Positions 55,130 to 63,910 of a DNA stretch of 64,000 bases are shown here, piece after piece. The DNA is from Akkermansiaceae bacterium (GTDB taxonomy: Bacteria; Verrucomicrobiota; Verrucomicrobiia; Verrucomicrobiales; Akkermansiaceae). The translations under genes were made by a program, and so were the position numbers. The stretch covers positions 1-64,000 of the forward strand of contig CAIKHZ010000155.1 of NCBI GenBank assembly GCA_903827375.1. Reading direction: 5' to 3'. Position 1 is the stretch's first letter, and every line of letters starts with the position of its first letter. The notes under the pieces were generated by a model. The model was not told where the DNA came from. It was given only the letters and a program-made list of their open reading frames with translations, and did no database searches.

Positions 55130-57235
55130 TCACTGCGCCCCATAGATTGACTTCATATTCCAGCTCTTAAGTTGCTTGACGGTGACGTCTGCTCCCTTGC
55201 TGAACAGACTGATGCCCGTGTTCTCAGGAGCATAGCCACGGCGGGCGCTGAGGGCGGCCTGACGGTCATTGGCGAAGACTTCGACGAGGTTTTTGTCGAT
55301 AAATATCCGCAGGGAGAGGTCTTCGCCGGGCTTGAGTTCAAAGGGAGCGTCAACGTTGCCGACCAGCAATGTCTTGGTTGCGGGGATATAGGAAATCCGG
55401 AGTCCGTTAGCCCCATCCTTGTCACAAAGGACGTCCAGGCCGCACTCTTGTGACGTCGGTGCCTTGATCGTTAATTCCAGTTCCAATGCATTGCCGCTGA
55501 TTTGGGTGAGCTTGGTCGTGGCATCGCTTTTGACGGCGATGTCTCGTTGCTGTTTTTCGTCGCAGCGGAGTGATTCAAGCTCCTTCAATGGCTTGATCCT
55601 GAGCACACCATCTTTGGGTAGGTACAACTCACGCGGCAGCGACTGGACACCCGACGGCTCAATGGGCAGATCAACCAGCCACGCCCACATCACCCGGCGA
55701 CCGTCCTTGGCAAGCACCGATTCGGGGGCGAAGAAGGATTTGCCATTCCAAGTCATGCGGGCATGAAAATCGGGCGAGAATTTTTCATTTTTCCATTCAC
55801 CGAGGTAGTAGCGGCAGCCTAAATTATGACTGATGCAGAGCAACATATACTTATCGCCGATCTTGAAGAAATTTGGGCAGGACACATCTTCGCCTTGATG
55901 GACGTCAGGCATGTCGTGGTCCAGGAACAAGCCGAGGTAGTCCCAGTTTTTCAAGTCAGTTGATTTGAAGAGAGTGGGCGGTTTGCCACTGCCCGGGTTG
56001 CCACCGGAAAGCGCGTAGTAATTGTCACCATCGAGCCACGCATCGGGATCCCAGTTGGCAATTTTCCCGCCATCCTGGCCGGGGTTAATTTTGGGTTCGA
56101 GCGGATAGGACTTGCCCCATGTCTCGAGTTTGTCGTCCTGCGCGATGGCAAGTTGATTGCGGCCGGATCCCCAACCATGATAGATGATGGCGGGTTGCCC
56201 TTCCTTGGTGAAGAAGCCTGTACCGCTGAACATGCCGTGGCCAATGATTCTCTGGGTGAGCGTGGTCGGCTGCCACTTCCAGTGCACCAAGTCATCGCTG
56301 GAAACATGGGCGAAATTGACGCCATCGTGGTTATAGATATAGTGCAGATGATACTTGCCTTTCCAGTAGAAGGCGCAATTCGGGTCGCCCGGGAAGGCCC
56401 CGCCGGGACCGGGATGGATCAAGTGATAGGTCAGCCAGTTAGGCGGCGGATTGGCAGGCATGGCTGGGATAGGGGCCGGGCCTGACGGGACGGGAGGCGC
56501 ACCTGACGCCGCGACATGATTTTCATCGATTTTGCTGGTGGAGGCAATGAGAGTGGCGCCATTGGATCCTAGGACCAATCGGCCGTTTTCGATGCGTGCG
56601 CCGCCGAAGAGGTTGTTGACCGGGAAGTGGCCCATCCGATCGGTTTCCTTGCCTTTTTCGAACGTCCACCATGCATACGGTTTGATCGTTGATTCTACTT
56701 TAGGTTGGAGCTTTTTGATATCATCTGCATTCAATGCGCTGTCATAGATTCTGGCATCCTCGATCGATCCCTGCAACGTTTGGCCGGTTGCCGCCCCTTG
56801 ATGCCGCAGGCCGAAGACCGCCAGGGTGTTCTTGGAGCCCAGCAGATCGATGTTATTGGCTTCGTAGGAGGCGTAGGGTTGGCCATTGCGCGAGATGACG
56901 ATCCGGTTTCCCTGATAGACAGCCGCCACCTTGACGAGTGTCTTCGCATCGGCGTTCTCGGCGGCATTGGCGTCCTGCTTCCCTTGGCTGCGTTTAAAAA
57001 AATCACTGCCGGCCATCCATTTGCCAGAGGATTGCTCGCCGAAGACAATTCCATCGAATTGATCCGCGGATTGAACCGTCAGCGCGCTTCCACCTTGTTG
57101 GCTGGTATTGGCAAGGCAAACCCACGATACTAGGGTTTTATCGCTGCCCGCCGTGAGTGCGCTGCTAGCCGCAAGCATGACCAGGCCACCTGCCAGCAAG
57201 CCATGAATTTTCATCGAGTTAATTGTCTGTTTCAT
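55130..57235 (-). CDS. LamG-GH32 exported enzyme
   Basis: A 701-residue protein, the first gene of the minus-strand array. A signal peptide (ending near SSALTA) is followed by LamG at about residues 35-215 (VVFGLRHQG-like strand AVFGLRHQGAATGQTL and EDARIYDSALNADDI). The linker PIPAMPANPPPNW leads into GH32. The nucleophile block is GDPNCAFYWKGKYHLHY, the RDP-equivalent NWDPDAWLDGD, and the acid/base region GEDVSCPNFFKIG with Glu four residues before Cys. The C-terminal sandwich has IFIDKNLVEVFANDRQAAL. From the linker onward it is very close to 35687 and 47156, so the LamG is an added or retained binding module. Confidence 0.87.
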   Translation of the reverse strand: MKQTINSMKIHGLLAGGLVMLAASSALTAGSDKTLVSWVCLANTSQQGGSALTVQSADQFDGIVFGEQSSGKWMAGSDFFKRSQGKQDANAAENADAKTLVKVAAVYQGNRIVISRNGQPYASYEANNIDLLGSKNTLAVFGLRHQGAATGQTLQGSIEDARIYDSALNADDIKKLQPKVESTIKPYAWWTFEKGKETDRMGHFPVNNLFGGARIENGRLVLGSNGATLIASTSKIDENHVAASGAPPVPSGPAPIPAMPANPPPNWLTYHLIHPGPGGAFPGDPNCAFYWKGKYHLHYIYNHDGVNFAHVSSDDLVHWKWQPTTLTQRIIGHGMFSGTGFFTKEGQPAIIYHGWGSGRNQLAIAQDDKLETWGKSYPLEPKINPGQDGGKIANWDPDAWLDGDNYYALSGGNPGSGKPPTLFKSTDLKNWDYLGLFLDHDMPDVHQGEDVSCPNFFKIGDKYMLLCISHNLGCRYYLGEWKNEKFSPDFHARMTWNGKSFFAPESVLAKDGRRVMWAWLVDLPIEPSGVQSLPRELYLPKDGVLRIKPLKELESLRCDEKQQRDIAVKSDATTKLTQISGNALELELTIKAPTSQECGLDVLCDKDGANGLRISYIPATKTLLVGNVDAPFELKPGEDLSLRIFIDKNLVEVFANDRQAALSARRGYAPENTGISLFSKGADVTVKQLKSWNMKSIYGAQ

Positions 57236-57533
57236 GTCAGTTGTCTCTGTTTTGTTGTCGTTTCCCAGTAAACTTCATTTCATTTCAACGTCATACATCG
57301 CATTTTCGAATCATCGCCGAGTGACCATTTGTCGGAATGGGTGCATGGCTTGCAGCTAGGTTGATTGAAATTGTGAAAATTGCAAGAATCCGTGAAGAGG
57401 CGACTAGCACGAACCATGGGAACAAGAAAATTGCTTGCCATGCAGTCCGGCACCAGCCTGAGGCATTCCCCCATATAGGGGATGGCAATGCGCGGCCCGG
57501 CGTGGTATAAACGGCGGCGTGGCCGGGTTGGCA
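57236..57533. promoter_or_regulatory. Divergent intergenic region between the enzyme array and the two-component system
   Basis: No gene is seen in these 298 bases, so promoters for both the minus-strand array and the plus-strand kinase operon should be here. The near-palindrome ccccatatagggg (about 57469-57481) is a candidate operator. A tataaa at 57506-57511 could be part of a promoter but lies only about 23 bases before the kinase ATG. Both assignments are from appearance only. Confidence 0.45.
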
Positions 57534-59741
57534 ATGAATTTCCTGTGTATGGTGACGGCGGTTCTAGTGGCCGACGGCGGGCTCGCGGCAGCAGTCGAGA
57601 CGGCTGCGCTGGCAGAGTTGCGCACGGCGGCCCAGGTTCGAGCGCTGACGAGCGAACAAGCGCAGTTGCGGCCGGCGGTGAGCCTGCGCGGGGTGATCAC
57701 GTACAGCCGACATGCAACGACGAGCGACTTCACAGTGCAAGACGGCAGTGGCGGAGTTTGGTTGCCAGAGATGGCGCTGCCGGTAGGATTTGCGCCTGGC
57801 ACCGAGGTGGAGGTCAGGGGGCACGCCGAGCCCGGGGTGTTCGGTCCCATCGTCCGCGCACAGACCGTTCGGGTGGTCGGCACTGGCGTTTTACCTGCGG
57901 CACTGGCTGTCAGCTACGAAGAATTGCTGGCGGTGCGGCTCAACAGCCAGCGGGTGAAGCTCACCGGAGTCATTCGCAGTCAACGCGTTGACCCGGAGTC
58001 CGGCCTTGCGTGGTTGGCGCTTGAATTGACGAGTGGCGGCGGCCGTGTAACCCTCAACGTGACCCATGAGATCACCGGCCACCCGGAGTTGGTAGGGGCG
58101 CGTGTCTGTGTGAGCGGCGTTTGTTTGCACAGCCCCAACCCCCGCGAACAGCAGGTGCTGCTGCCAACCCTCAACGTCCATACACTCGAGGACATTGCCG
58201 TCCTGAGCCCAGGCATGCTGCGCCCCTTCGACCTGCCAGTCGTTCCCATGAACCAACTCCTGCGGCCCACCAGCCAAACCGAACCGGACCGCCTCGTTCA
58301 CCTCCGCGGCATTGTGACACTTCTGCCACCCAAGGGACCTCTGGCGGTGCAGGACGAGACGCGAGGCTTGCGGGTGTGGCTGCGAGAGTCACCCCAACCG
58401 CATCTCGGCGAATGGATTGACGTGGTTGGATTTCCCGAGCCGGGTGCCTATTCGCCGGTGCTGCGCGATGCCGAGTGGCAACTTGCCGGGCCAGCCAGCA
58501 CCGCTGGTTTGAAGATTTCTGATCGGAAACCAGGCGTCGTGCCCAGGAGGGATGCCGGTGCGTCACGGCCGTCCGCCAATGAATCGACAGGCGGGATGCC
58601 CGCCGACCCCGATAGGCAACATGCCGGTCCTTCATCAGGCAAACCAACAGGATTAACCGGGCCTGCCGGGCTAGCTGTGCCGCTGGCCATTGATGCTCAA
58701 GAAGCCACCGCCCACGAAGGCCGCCTCGTGACGGTGCGCGGCATGCTGAGCAGCGCCGCACGTGGGGAAGATCGCTGGACCCTCACGCTGGAAAGCGGCC
58801 CGCTGCGATTTTTGGCAAGGATTCAAGGTACGGGCGAGTTACCGTGGCGTCTGGGCAGTGAACTGGCGATTACGGGCGTCTGCGAAGTGGAAGTGGGAAG
58901 CTGGGAGTCCTTCGTCACCCATCAGCGACCGCAAGGGTTCAGCCTGGTCGCCTCGGATTTTTTAGATGTGGCCTTACTCAGCGCCCCACCTTGGTGGTCG
59001 CCGATGCGCCAATTCGGTGCCTTGGGTGTCGCGCTGGCGGTCACGCCCGGTGTCCTCTGGGTGCGATCGAGGCGGCGCTTGGGCGAGGAGCGCCGGGCGC
59101 GGGAAAAGGCACGGGCGCTATTTGCGGCGGTATTTGGCGAGCGAAACCGCATGGCCGGCGAGATTCATGATACCCTTGCCCAAGGATTTGCCGGCATCAG
59201 CGTCCAACTCGAAGCCCTCGGCGAACGACTCGGCCCCCTGCCAGATGCCACCCGCCGCCACCTCGACCTCGCCCGCCAATTGGTGCGCCAAGGCCTCGCT
59301 GAGGCCCGCCGCACCGTCTGGGCGCTGCGAGCCCAAGCGCTTGAGGAGGGCAGCCTTGGCGATGCGCTTGCCCAAATCGGCCGCCAGCTCACTGAGGGCA
59401 GCCCGACCACCTTCGAGTTGCGCTCCTCGGGCACGCCCCGCCCATTGCCGGCCAAGATCGAGAACGACCTTTTGCGGGTTGGCCAGGAAGCCATGACCAA
59501 CGCGGTTCGCCATGCGGGTGCCCGCCACATCGCCCTTGCTCTGGACTTTCAAGAAACCGCCGTATGCCTGGCAGTGAGCGACGATGGCCGTGGGCTGAGC
59601 GGTGAGTCGGCGAGTCATCCCGACGGTGGCTTTGGTCTGGCGGGGATGCGGGAACGGGCGAGAGCCATAGGCGCGGCACTGTCGTTTCGCAGTGAGCCAG
59701 GAACCGGCACGACGATTGAACTCATTGTCCACCATGTCTGA
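57534..59741 (+). CDS. NarL-type sensor histidine kinase with exported OB-like sensor region
   Basis: The protein is 735 residues from ATG 57534; a GTG at 57519 is an alternative. A signal peptide or first membrane segment (MNFLCMVTAVLVADGG) is followed by about 450 exported residues with repeated OB-like segments (SLRGVITYSRHATTSDFTVQ, HLRGIVTLLPPKGPLAVQD, TVRGMLSSAA), as in other Verrucomicrobiota kinases. One membrane helix at about 492-509 precedes the HisKA_3 domain with His545 in GEIHDTLAQGFAG. The C-terminal ATPase has DDGRGLSG and GGFGLAGMRERA. It probably senses an extracellular sugar signal for the cluster. The stop overlaps the regulator start by 8 bases. Confidence 0.88.
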   Translation: MNFLCMVTAVLVADGGLAAAVETAALAELRTAAQVRALTSEQAQLRPAVSLRGVITYSRHATTSDFTVQDGSGGVWLPEMALPVGFAPGTEVEVRGHAEPGVFGPIVRAQTVRVVGTGVLPAALAVSYEELLAVRLNSQRVKLTGVIRSQRVDPESGLAWLALELTSGGGRVTLNVTHEITGHPELVGARVCVSGVCLHSPNPREQQVLLPTLNVHTLEDIAVLSPGMLRPFDLPVVPMNQLLRPTSQTEPDRLVHLRGIVTLLPPKGPLAVQDETRGLRVWLRESPQPHLGEWIDVVGFPEPGAYSPVLRDAEWQLAGPASTAGLKISDRKPGVVPRRDAGASRPSANESTGGMPADPDRQHAGPSSGKPTGLTGPAGLAVPLAIDAQEATAHEGRLVTVRGMLSSAARGEDRWTLTLESGPLRFLARIQGTGELPWRLGSELAITGVCEVEVGSWESFVTHQRPQGFSLVASDFLDVALLSAPPWWSPMRQFGALGVALAVTPGVLWVRSRRRLGEERRAREKARALFAAVFGERNRMAGEIHDTLAQGFAGISVQLEALGERLGPLPDATRRHLDLARQLVRQGLAEARRTVWALRAQALEEGSLGDALAQIGRQLTEGSPTTFELRSSGTPRPLPAKIENDLLRVGQEAMTNAVRHAGARHIALALDFQETAVCLAVSDDGRGLSGESASHPDGGFGLAGMRERARAIGAALSFRSEPGTGTTIELIVHHV

Positions 59742-60360
59742 ACCCATTCGCATTCTCATCGTGGACGACCATCCAGCGTTCCGCATCGGCTTGGCTGCCA
59801 TCCTCGGCACCCAAGCCGACCTGCGGGTCGTGGCCGAGGCCAGCGACGTCGCCGAGGCCCTGGAGTTGTGCGAACGCGAGCAACCGGATCTGGTGTTGAT
59901 GGACCTGCGCCTCCCCGGAGGGGGCGGGGCGCGTGCCACCCTGGCGATTCGAGAGCGCTTTCCCGCGACCCGCGTACTCATCGTGACCACTTATGATGGT
60001 GACGAAGATATTTACCGGGCCATGCAGGCGGGGGCCAGAGGCTGCGTCCTCAAGGACCTGACCAGTGCCGAACTCATCGCCGCGGTCCACTGCGTGCATC
60101 GCGGCGGCAAAGTGCTGCCGCCCGGAGTGGCCGACCGCCAGCGCGAGCGGCTTCACCGCAAGGATCTCTCCTCCCGCGAACTCCAAGTCCTCCGCCACCT
60201 CGTCAATGGCCTCAGCAACAAGGAAATTTCCCGCTCCCTCGCCATCGGCGAAGAAAGCGTCAAAACCCACATCTCAGGCATCTTCCTCAAACTCGCCGTG
60301 AACGATCGCACCCAGGCCGCCATCGAGGCCGTGCGCCAGGGCATCGTCCACCTTGACTAA
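59734..60360 (+). CDS. NarL/FixJ-family response regulator
   Basis: The protein is 208 residues from ATG 59734, which overlaps the last codons of the kinase gene; an upstream in-frame start at 59692 would add an unlikely extension. The receiver domain has IVDDHPAFR, the phospho-acceptor Asp57 in VLMDLRLPGG, and Lys in CVLKDLTSAEL. The C-terminal LuxR-type helix-turn-helix (about residues 143-205) reads SSRELQVLRHLVNGLSNKEI. It is the cognate partner of the kinase by overlap. Control of the ABC importer and the divergent enzyme array is inferred from position only. Confidence 0.92.
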   Translation: MSEPIRILIVDDHPAFRIGLAAILGTQADLRVVAEASDVAEALELCEREQPDLVLMDLRLPGGGGARATLAIRERFPATRVLIVTTYDGDEDIYRAMQAGARGCVLKDLTSAELIAAVHCVHRGGKVLPPGVADRQRERLHRKDLSSRELQVLRHLVNGLSNKEISRSLAIGEESVKTHISGIFLKLAVNDRTQAAIEAVRQGIVHLD

Positions 60361-60403
60361 TTCACCCCAACAACCCAGAAAATACGCCATGAAACACCCC
60401 GCC

Positions 60404-60500
60404 CCTAGAGTCCTTGAAAAGCTAAAATTGCTGTCCTTAGGTCAAGATTTCTGCTCTTCTGTCTTCCAGTCTTGCGTCTTGAGTCTGAGGCGAAGCCTCA
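60404..60500 (+). repeat. Intergenic element, copy B
   Basis: This starts cctagagtccttgaaaa, carries ttaggtcaag and agtcttgcgtcttg, and ends with the hairpin tgaggcgaagcctca (60486-60500, 6-bp stem and 3-base loop) only 8 bases before the lipoprotein ATG. It matches copy A at 52405-52525 in block order and orientation relative to the downstream gene. Confidence 0.8.
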
Positions 60501-60508
60501 CCAGAACC

Positions 60509-61441
60509 ATGCACCTTCGCCGTTGCAGCCTGCTTTTTTCCATCGCCGTGCTGGCAATCGCCGGATGCAAACGCCCAGCCCCGGCACAGGCCGGCGGCAA
60601 GCTCTTCGCCGTCTCCTTGCAGACGATGAACAACCCGTTTTTCATCGATCTGAACAAGGGCTTGAAAGCCATCATTGAGGCCAAAGGCGACCGGCTTGTC
60701 ACGTTAGACGCCCAGTTTAATTCGCTCAAACAAAAGAACGATGTTGCCGACCTGCTCCAACAACAGCCCGCCGCCATTTTCATCAACCCGGTCAACTGGG
60801 AAGGCATCAAGGGCACCCTCATCGCCGCCCAACGCGCCAAGGTTCCCGTCATCATCGTCGATGCCCCGGTCAATGACCCCGATCTGGTGCTTTGCCAAGT
60901 GGCAAGCGATAACCTCGAGGCCGGACGCCTCGCCTGTGAGGAATTGGCCAGGATCAAACCGGAGGCCAAAGTCGTCATCCTCCATCTAAGCCTCAACAAG
61001 GCCTGCATCGACCGCGTGGCAGGTTTCAAAACGGAGATGGCCAAACACCCCGGCATGAAACTGCTCGATACCCAGGAGGGCAAAGGTGCCGCAGAGGCAG
61101 CCCGCCCTGTCATGCGGGATTTGTTAGGAAGATTTCCCGAGCTGGATGCGGCCTTCCCCATCAATGACCCGAGTGCGGCGGGTGCCATCTCAGCGATTGA
61201 GGCGGCGGGCCGGGCGGGCCAGGTGACGGTGGTGACGGTGGACGGTTCGCGGGAAGGAGCAGCGGCCATTTTATCGGGCAAGCTGCACTCGACTTCAGCG
61301 CAATACCCGAACGAGATCGGACGCTTGGCGGCAGAAGCGGCGTATGATCATCTGGCGGCCAAGCCTGTGCCGAAGGACATTGTCGTGCCAGTGAAACTCA
61401 TCACCAAAGACAACGCAGCGAGCATCCTCGAGCCCAAATGA
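60509..61441 (+). CDS. Sugar-binding lipoprotein of a ribose/galactose-type ABC importer
   Basis: The protein is 310 residues from ATG 60509. The open frame runs back to 60353, but that stretch is intergenic element; the later ATG gives a lipoprotein signal with lipobox LAIAGC. The mature part is a type I periplasmic binding protein (Peripla_BP_4 type): VSLQTMNNPFF, QPAAIFINPVNWEGIK, VIIVDAPVNDPDL, VASDNLEAGRLACEEL, VTVVTVDGSREGA. It should capture a monosaccharide released by the exported enzymes; fructose, arabinose or galactose cannot be told apart from sequence alone. Its stop overlaps the ATPase start as ATGA. Confidence 0.88.
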   Translation: MHLRRCSLLFSIAVLAIAGCKRPAPAQAGGKLFAVSLQTMNNPFFIDLNKGLKAIIEAKGDRLVTLDAQFNSLKQKNDVADLLQQQPAAIFINPVNWEGIKGTLIAAQRAKVPVIIVDAPVNDPDLVLCQVASDNLEAGRLACEELARIKPEAKVVILHLSLNKACIDRVAGFKTEMAKHPGMKLLDTQEGKGAAEAARPVMRDLLGRFPELDAAFPINDPSAAGAISAIEAAGRAGQVTVVTVDGSREGAAAILSGKLHSTSAQYPNEIGRLAAEAAYDHLAAKPVPKDIVVPVKLITKDNAASILEPK

Positions 61442-62955
61442 GTGATACCCGCCAGCCACCCAAAAATCTGCTAGAGCTACGCGGAATTCACAAATGCTTC
61501 GGCGGAGTGATCGCCTTGGCCGATGTGAGTTTGGACCTGCGGGCCGGAGAGATTCATGCCTTGTTAGGTGAAAATGGGGCGGGCAAATCCACACTCATCA
61601 ATATTCTGGGAGGCATCCATCGCCCGGATGCAGGAATCATCCGCATGGCTGGCCGGGACGTGCGCATCGGCAGCGTGGCGGAAGCCGACCAGCTCGGCAT
61701 CCGGCTGATTCATCAGGAGTTAGCCCTCGCCCCAAACCTATCCATCGCCGAAAATCTCTTTCTCGGCCGTGAACCGACGCGCTTCGGCCTGCTGGACCGG
61801 CGCAAGCTTGTGGCCGATGCCCAGCGTCTGCGCGACGAACTGGGCCTGCCCGAACTCGGCGATGTGCAGGCACGGGTGGGCGGACTCAACGTCGCCCGCC
61901 GCCAAATCGTGGAAATTGCGCGGGCCTTGGCCCAACAAGTGCGCATCCTCATCCTCGACGAGCCGACGGCATCCCTCAGCGAAGCCGAAAGCGAGGCGCT
62001 CTTCGAAAAACTCCGCCAACTCCGCAGCCAAGGCGTCGGCATCATCTATATCTCCCACCGCCTGGAGGAAATCAGCCGCCTCGCCGACCGCATCACCGTG
62101 CTCCGCGACGGCCGAAGCATCGGTACCCAAAACGCCGCCGACCTCGATATGCGGCAACTCATCACCTGGATGGTCGGCCGCGAACTCAAGGAGCATTACC
62201 CGCGCCCACCCCACCAGCCCGGCGAAGTCGCTCTGAGCGTCCGTGGCTTGCATGCCCCGGGCGTCCATGGCGTGAGTTTCGACCTGCATTGTGGCGAGGT
62301 GTTAGGTCTGGCCGGCTTGGTCGGTGCCGGCCGCAGCGAGCTGGCCCGCGTTCTGGCCGGGGTGGTGGCGGCGAAATCTGGAGAGATTGCCGTCGCCGGG
62401 CACCCCGTCAAACTCGACTGTCCCGCCGCCGCCCGCGCTGCCGGCATCGCCTTGGTGCCAGAGGACCGCAAACGCGACGGCTTGGTCATGACCCAGACGG
62501 TGGGCTTCAATCTGGCCTTGCCTTGGACCCGCCTTTGGGCACCCGGATGGATGCCAGATTTCCCTCGGCGCGACGCCATCGTCGGACGGGCCATGACGGA
62601 TTTTTCCATCAAAGCGAGCGGACCTGATGTTGCCATCGGGACCCTTTCGGGCGGCAACCAGCAGAAGGTGGTTGTCGGGAAATGGATGGAAAAGCCGCCG
62701 CGCATCCTCATTCTGGACGAACCGACCCGTGGTGTGGACGTCGGAGCCCGCGAGGAAATATTCGAACTGATAGGCCGGCTTGTCACCCGCCGCATGGCCG
62801 TGTTGCTCATTTCCTCGGACCTGCCGGAAGTCATGAACCTCTCCCACCGCCTCGCACTCTATCGGGATGGACAAATCCTCCGCCTCGGCCAAGCCGACGA
62901 GTTCACTCCCGAACAGGTGATGAGCGAACTGACCCGCCAGCCAAAAATTTCCTAA
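61438..62955 (+). CDS. Double-domain ATPase of a monosaccharide ABC importer (RbsA/MglA type)
   Basis: A 505-residue protein with two ABC domains. The first has Walker A GENGAGKST (about residues 44-52), LIHQELALAPNLS as Q-loop, and ILILDEPTASLS as Walker B. The second has the degenerate Walker A GLVGAGRSE, the signature LSGGNQQKVVVGKW and Walker B ILILDEPTRGVD. This is the standard architecture of carbohydrate uptake transporter class 2 ATPases. It is translationally coupled to the binding protein by an ATGA overlap and lies 5 bases before the permease start. Confidence 0.93.
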   Translation: MSDTRQPPKNLLELRGIHKCFGGVIALADVSLDLRAGEIHALLGENGAGKSTLINILGGIHRPDAGIIRMAGRDVRIGSVAEADQLGIRLIHQELALAPNLSIAENLFLGREPTRFGLLDRRKLVADAQRLRDELGLPELGDVQARVGGLNVARRQIVEIARALAQQVRILILDEPTASLSEAESEALFEKLRQLRSQGVGIIYISHRLEEISRLADRITVLRDGRSIGTQNAADLDMRQLITWMVGRELKEHYPRPPHQPGEVALSVRGLHAPGVHGVSFDLHCGEVLGLAGLVGAGRSELARVLAGVVAAKSGEIAVAGHPVKLDCPAAARAAGIALVPEDRKRDGLVMTQTVGFNLALPWTRLWAPGWMPDFPRRDAIVGRAMTDFSIKASGPDVAIGTLSGGNQQKVVVGKWMEKPPRILILDEPTRGVDVGAREEIFELIGRLVTRRMAVLLISSDLPEVMNLSHRLALYRDGQILRLGQADEFTPEQVMSELTRQPKIS

Positions 62956-62960
62956 CATAC

Positions 62961-63896
62961 ATGAAACATCTCCGCAGTCTCCTGCCACTTTTGGTAGCCA
63001 TCGCCGCTCTGCTCTGCATCTTCACGTGGTGGGTGCCACAAGGCCGGTTTCTAACGCCTGCCAATCTCATGGATCTGGCGCAACAAATATCCGTCAACGC
63101 CATCCTCGCCTTTGGTCTCACTCTGGTCATTCTCATCGGTGGCATCGACCTGAGTGTGGGTGCCATGGTGGCGCTGGCCGGGGTCGTCTGCGTTTCGGTA
63201 CTCAATCTTGCCGGGCCGTTAGGCGGACTGACTGCGGGGCTGGCTGCCGCCTTGTTATTAGGATTGATCAACGGCTGCTGTGCGGCGCGGACGCGGATGC
63301 CGCCATTTATCATCACGCTCGCCACCATGTTGATCGCCCGAGGGATGGCGCTCGGTTTCAATGAAAGCCGTCCCTTGCCCATTGCGGAGGACCAGACGTG
63401 GCTGCTGGCCCTAGGCAACTCGCGGCTCGGCGGCTGGTTGCCGCTGCCGGTCATCGTGATGCTCTGGGTATTTGCCATCAGCACCGTGCTGCTCCACCGC
63501 ACCCGCTTCGGCCAACACTTGTATGCCATCGGTGGCAACCGCGAGGCCGCACGCTTCACCGGTATTGCCATTGCACGCCATGAGGTGGCCGTCTATGCAA
63601 TCTGCGGGCTGTGCGCCGGACTCGCCGGATTGATCCATGCCTCCCAACTCTACTCCGCCGAACCAGCCGCAGGGCAGGGCTTCGAGCTCAACGCCATCGC
63701 CGCTGTGGTCGTCGGGGGCACCAGCTTCTCCGGCGGCATCGGTGCCCTACCCGGAACATTGTTAGGTGCAATAATCATCGGCATCCTCGACAAGGGACTC
63801 AACCAGGCGGGGGTACATTTTTCGCTGCAATACATCGTCAAGGGCCTCGTCATTCTCGGAGCGGTGTATCTAGACGTGCGGCGGCGCAAGGAATGA
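62961..63896 (+). CDS. Permease of the monosaccharide ABC importer (RbsC type)
   Basis: The protein is 311 residues from ATG 62961; the frame is open further upstream but that part overlaps the ATPase gene in another frame. There are eight or more membrane segments, with the family blocks NAILAFGLTLVILIGGIDLSVG, here split around residues 45-66, TRMPPFIITLATMLIARG, and LNAIAAVVVGGTSFSGGIG. This is the BPD_transp_2 family. It completes a three-gene importer; a single permease gene is normal for this class. Confidence 0.92.
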   Translation: MKHLRSLLPLLVAIAALLCIFTWWVPQGRFLTPANLMDLAQQISVNAILAFGLTLVILIGGIDLSVGAMVALAGVVCVSVLNLAGPLGGLTAGLAAALLLGLINGCCAARTRMPPFIITLATMLIARGMALGFNESRPLPIAEDQTWLLALGNSRLGGWLPLPVIVMLWVFAISTVLLHRTRFGQHLYAIGGNREAARFTGIAIARHEVAVYAICGLCAGLAGLIHASQLYSAEPAAGQGFELNAIAAVVVGGTSFSGGIGALPGTLLGAIIIGILDKGLNQAGVHFSLQYIVKGLVILGAVYLDVRRRKE

Positions 63897-63910
63897 GCCT
63901 CCCTGAAATA

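Noticed and set aside
60353-60508. N-terminal extension of the sugar-binding lipoprotein
   Set aside because: This stretch is mainly the repeated intergenic element; the lipobox signal needs the start at 60509.
62682-62960. N-terminal extension of the permease frame
   Set aside because: It overlaps the ATPase gene in another frame and is Pro/Arg/His-rich; ATG 62961 right after the ATPase stop gives a normal RbsC-type protein.
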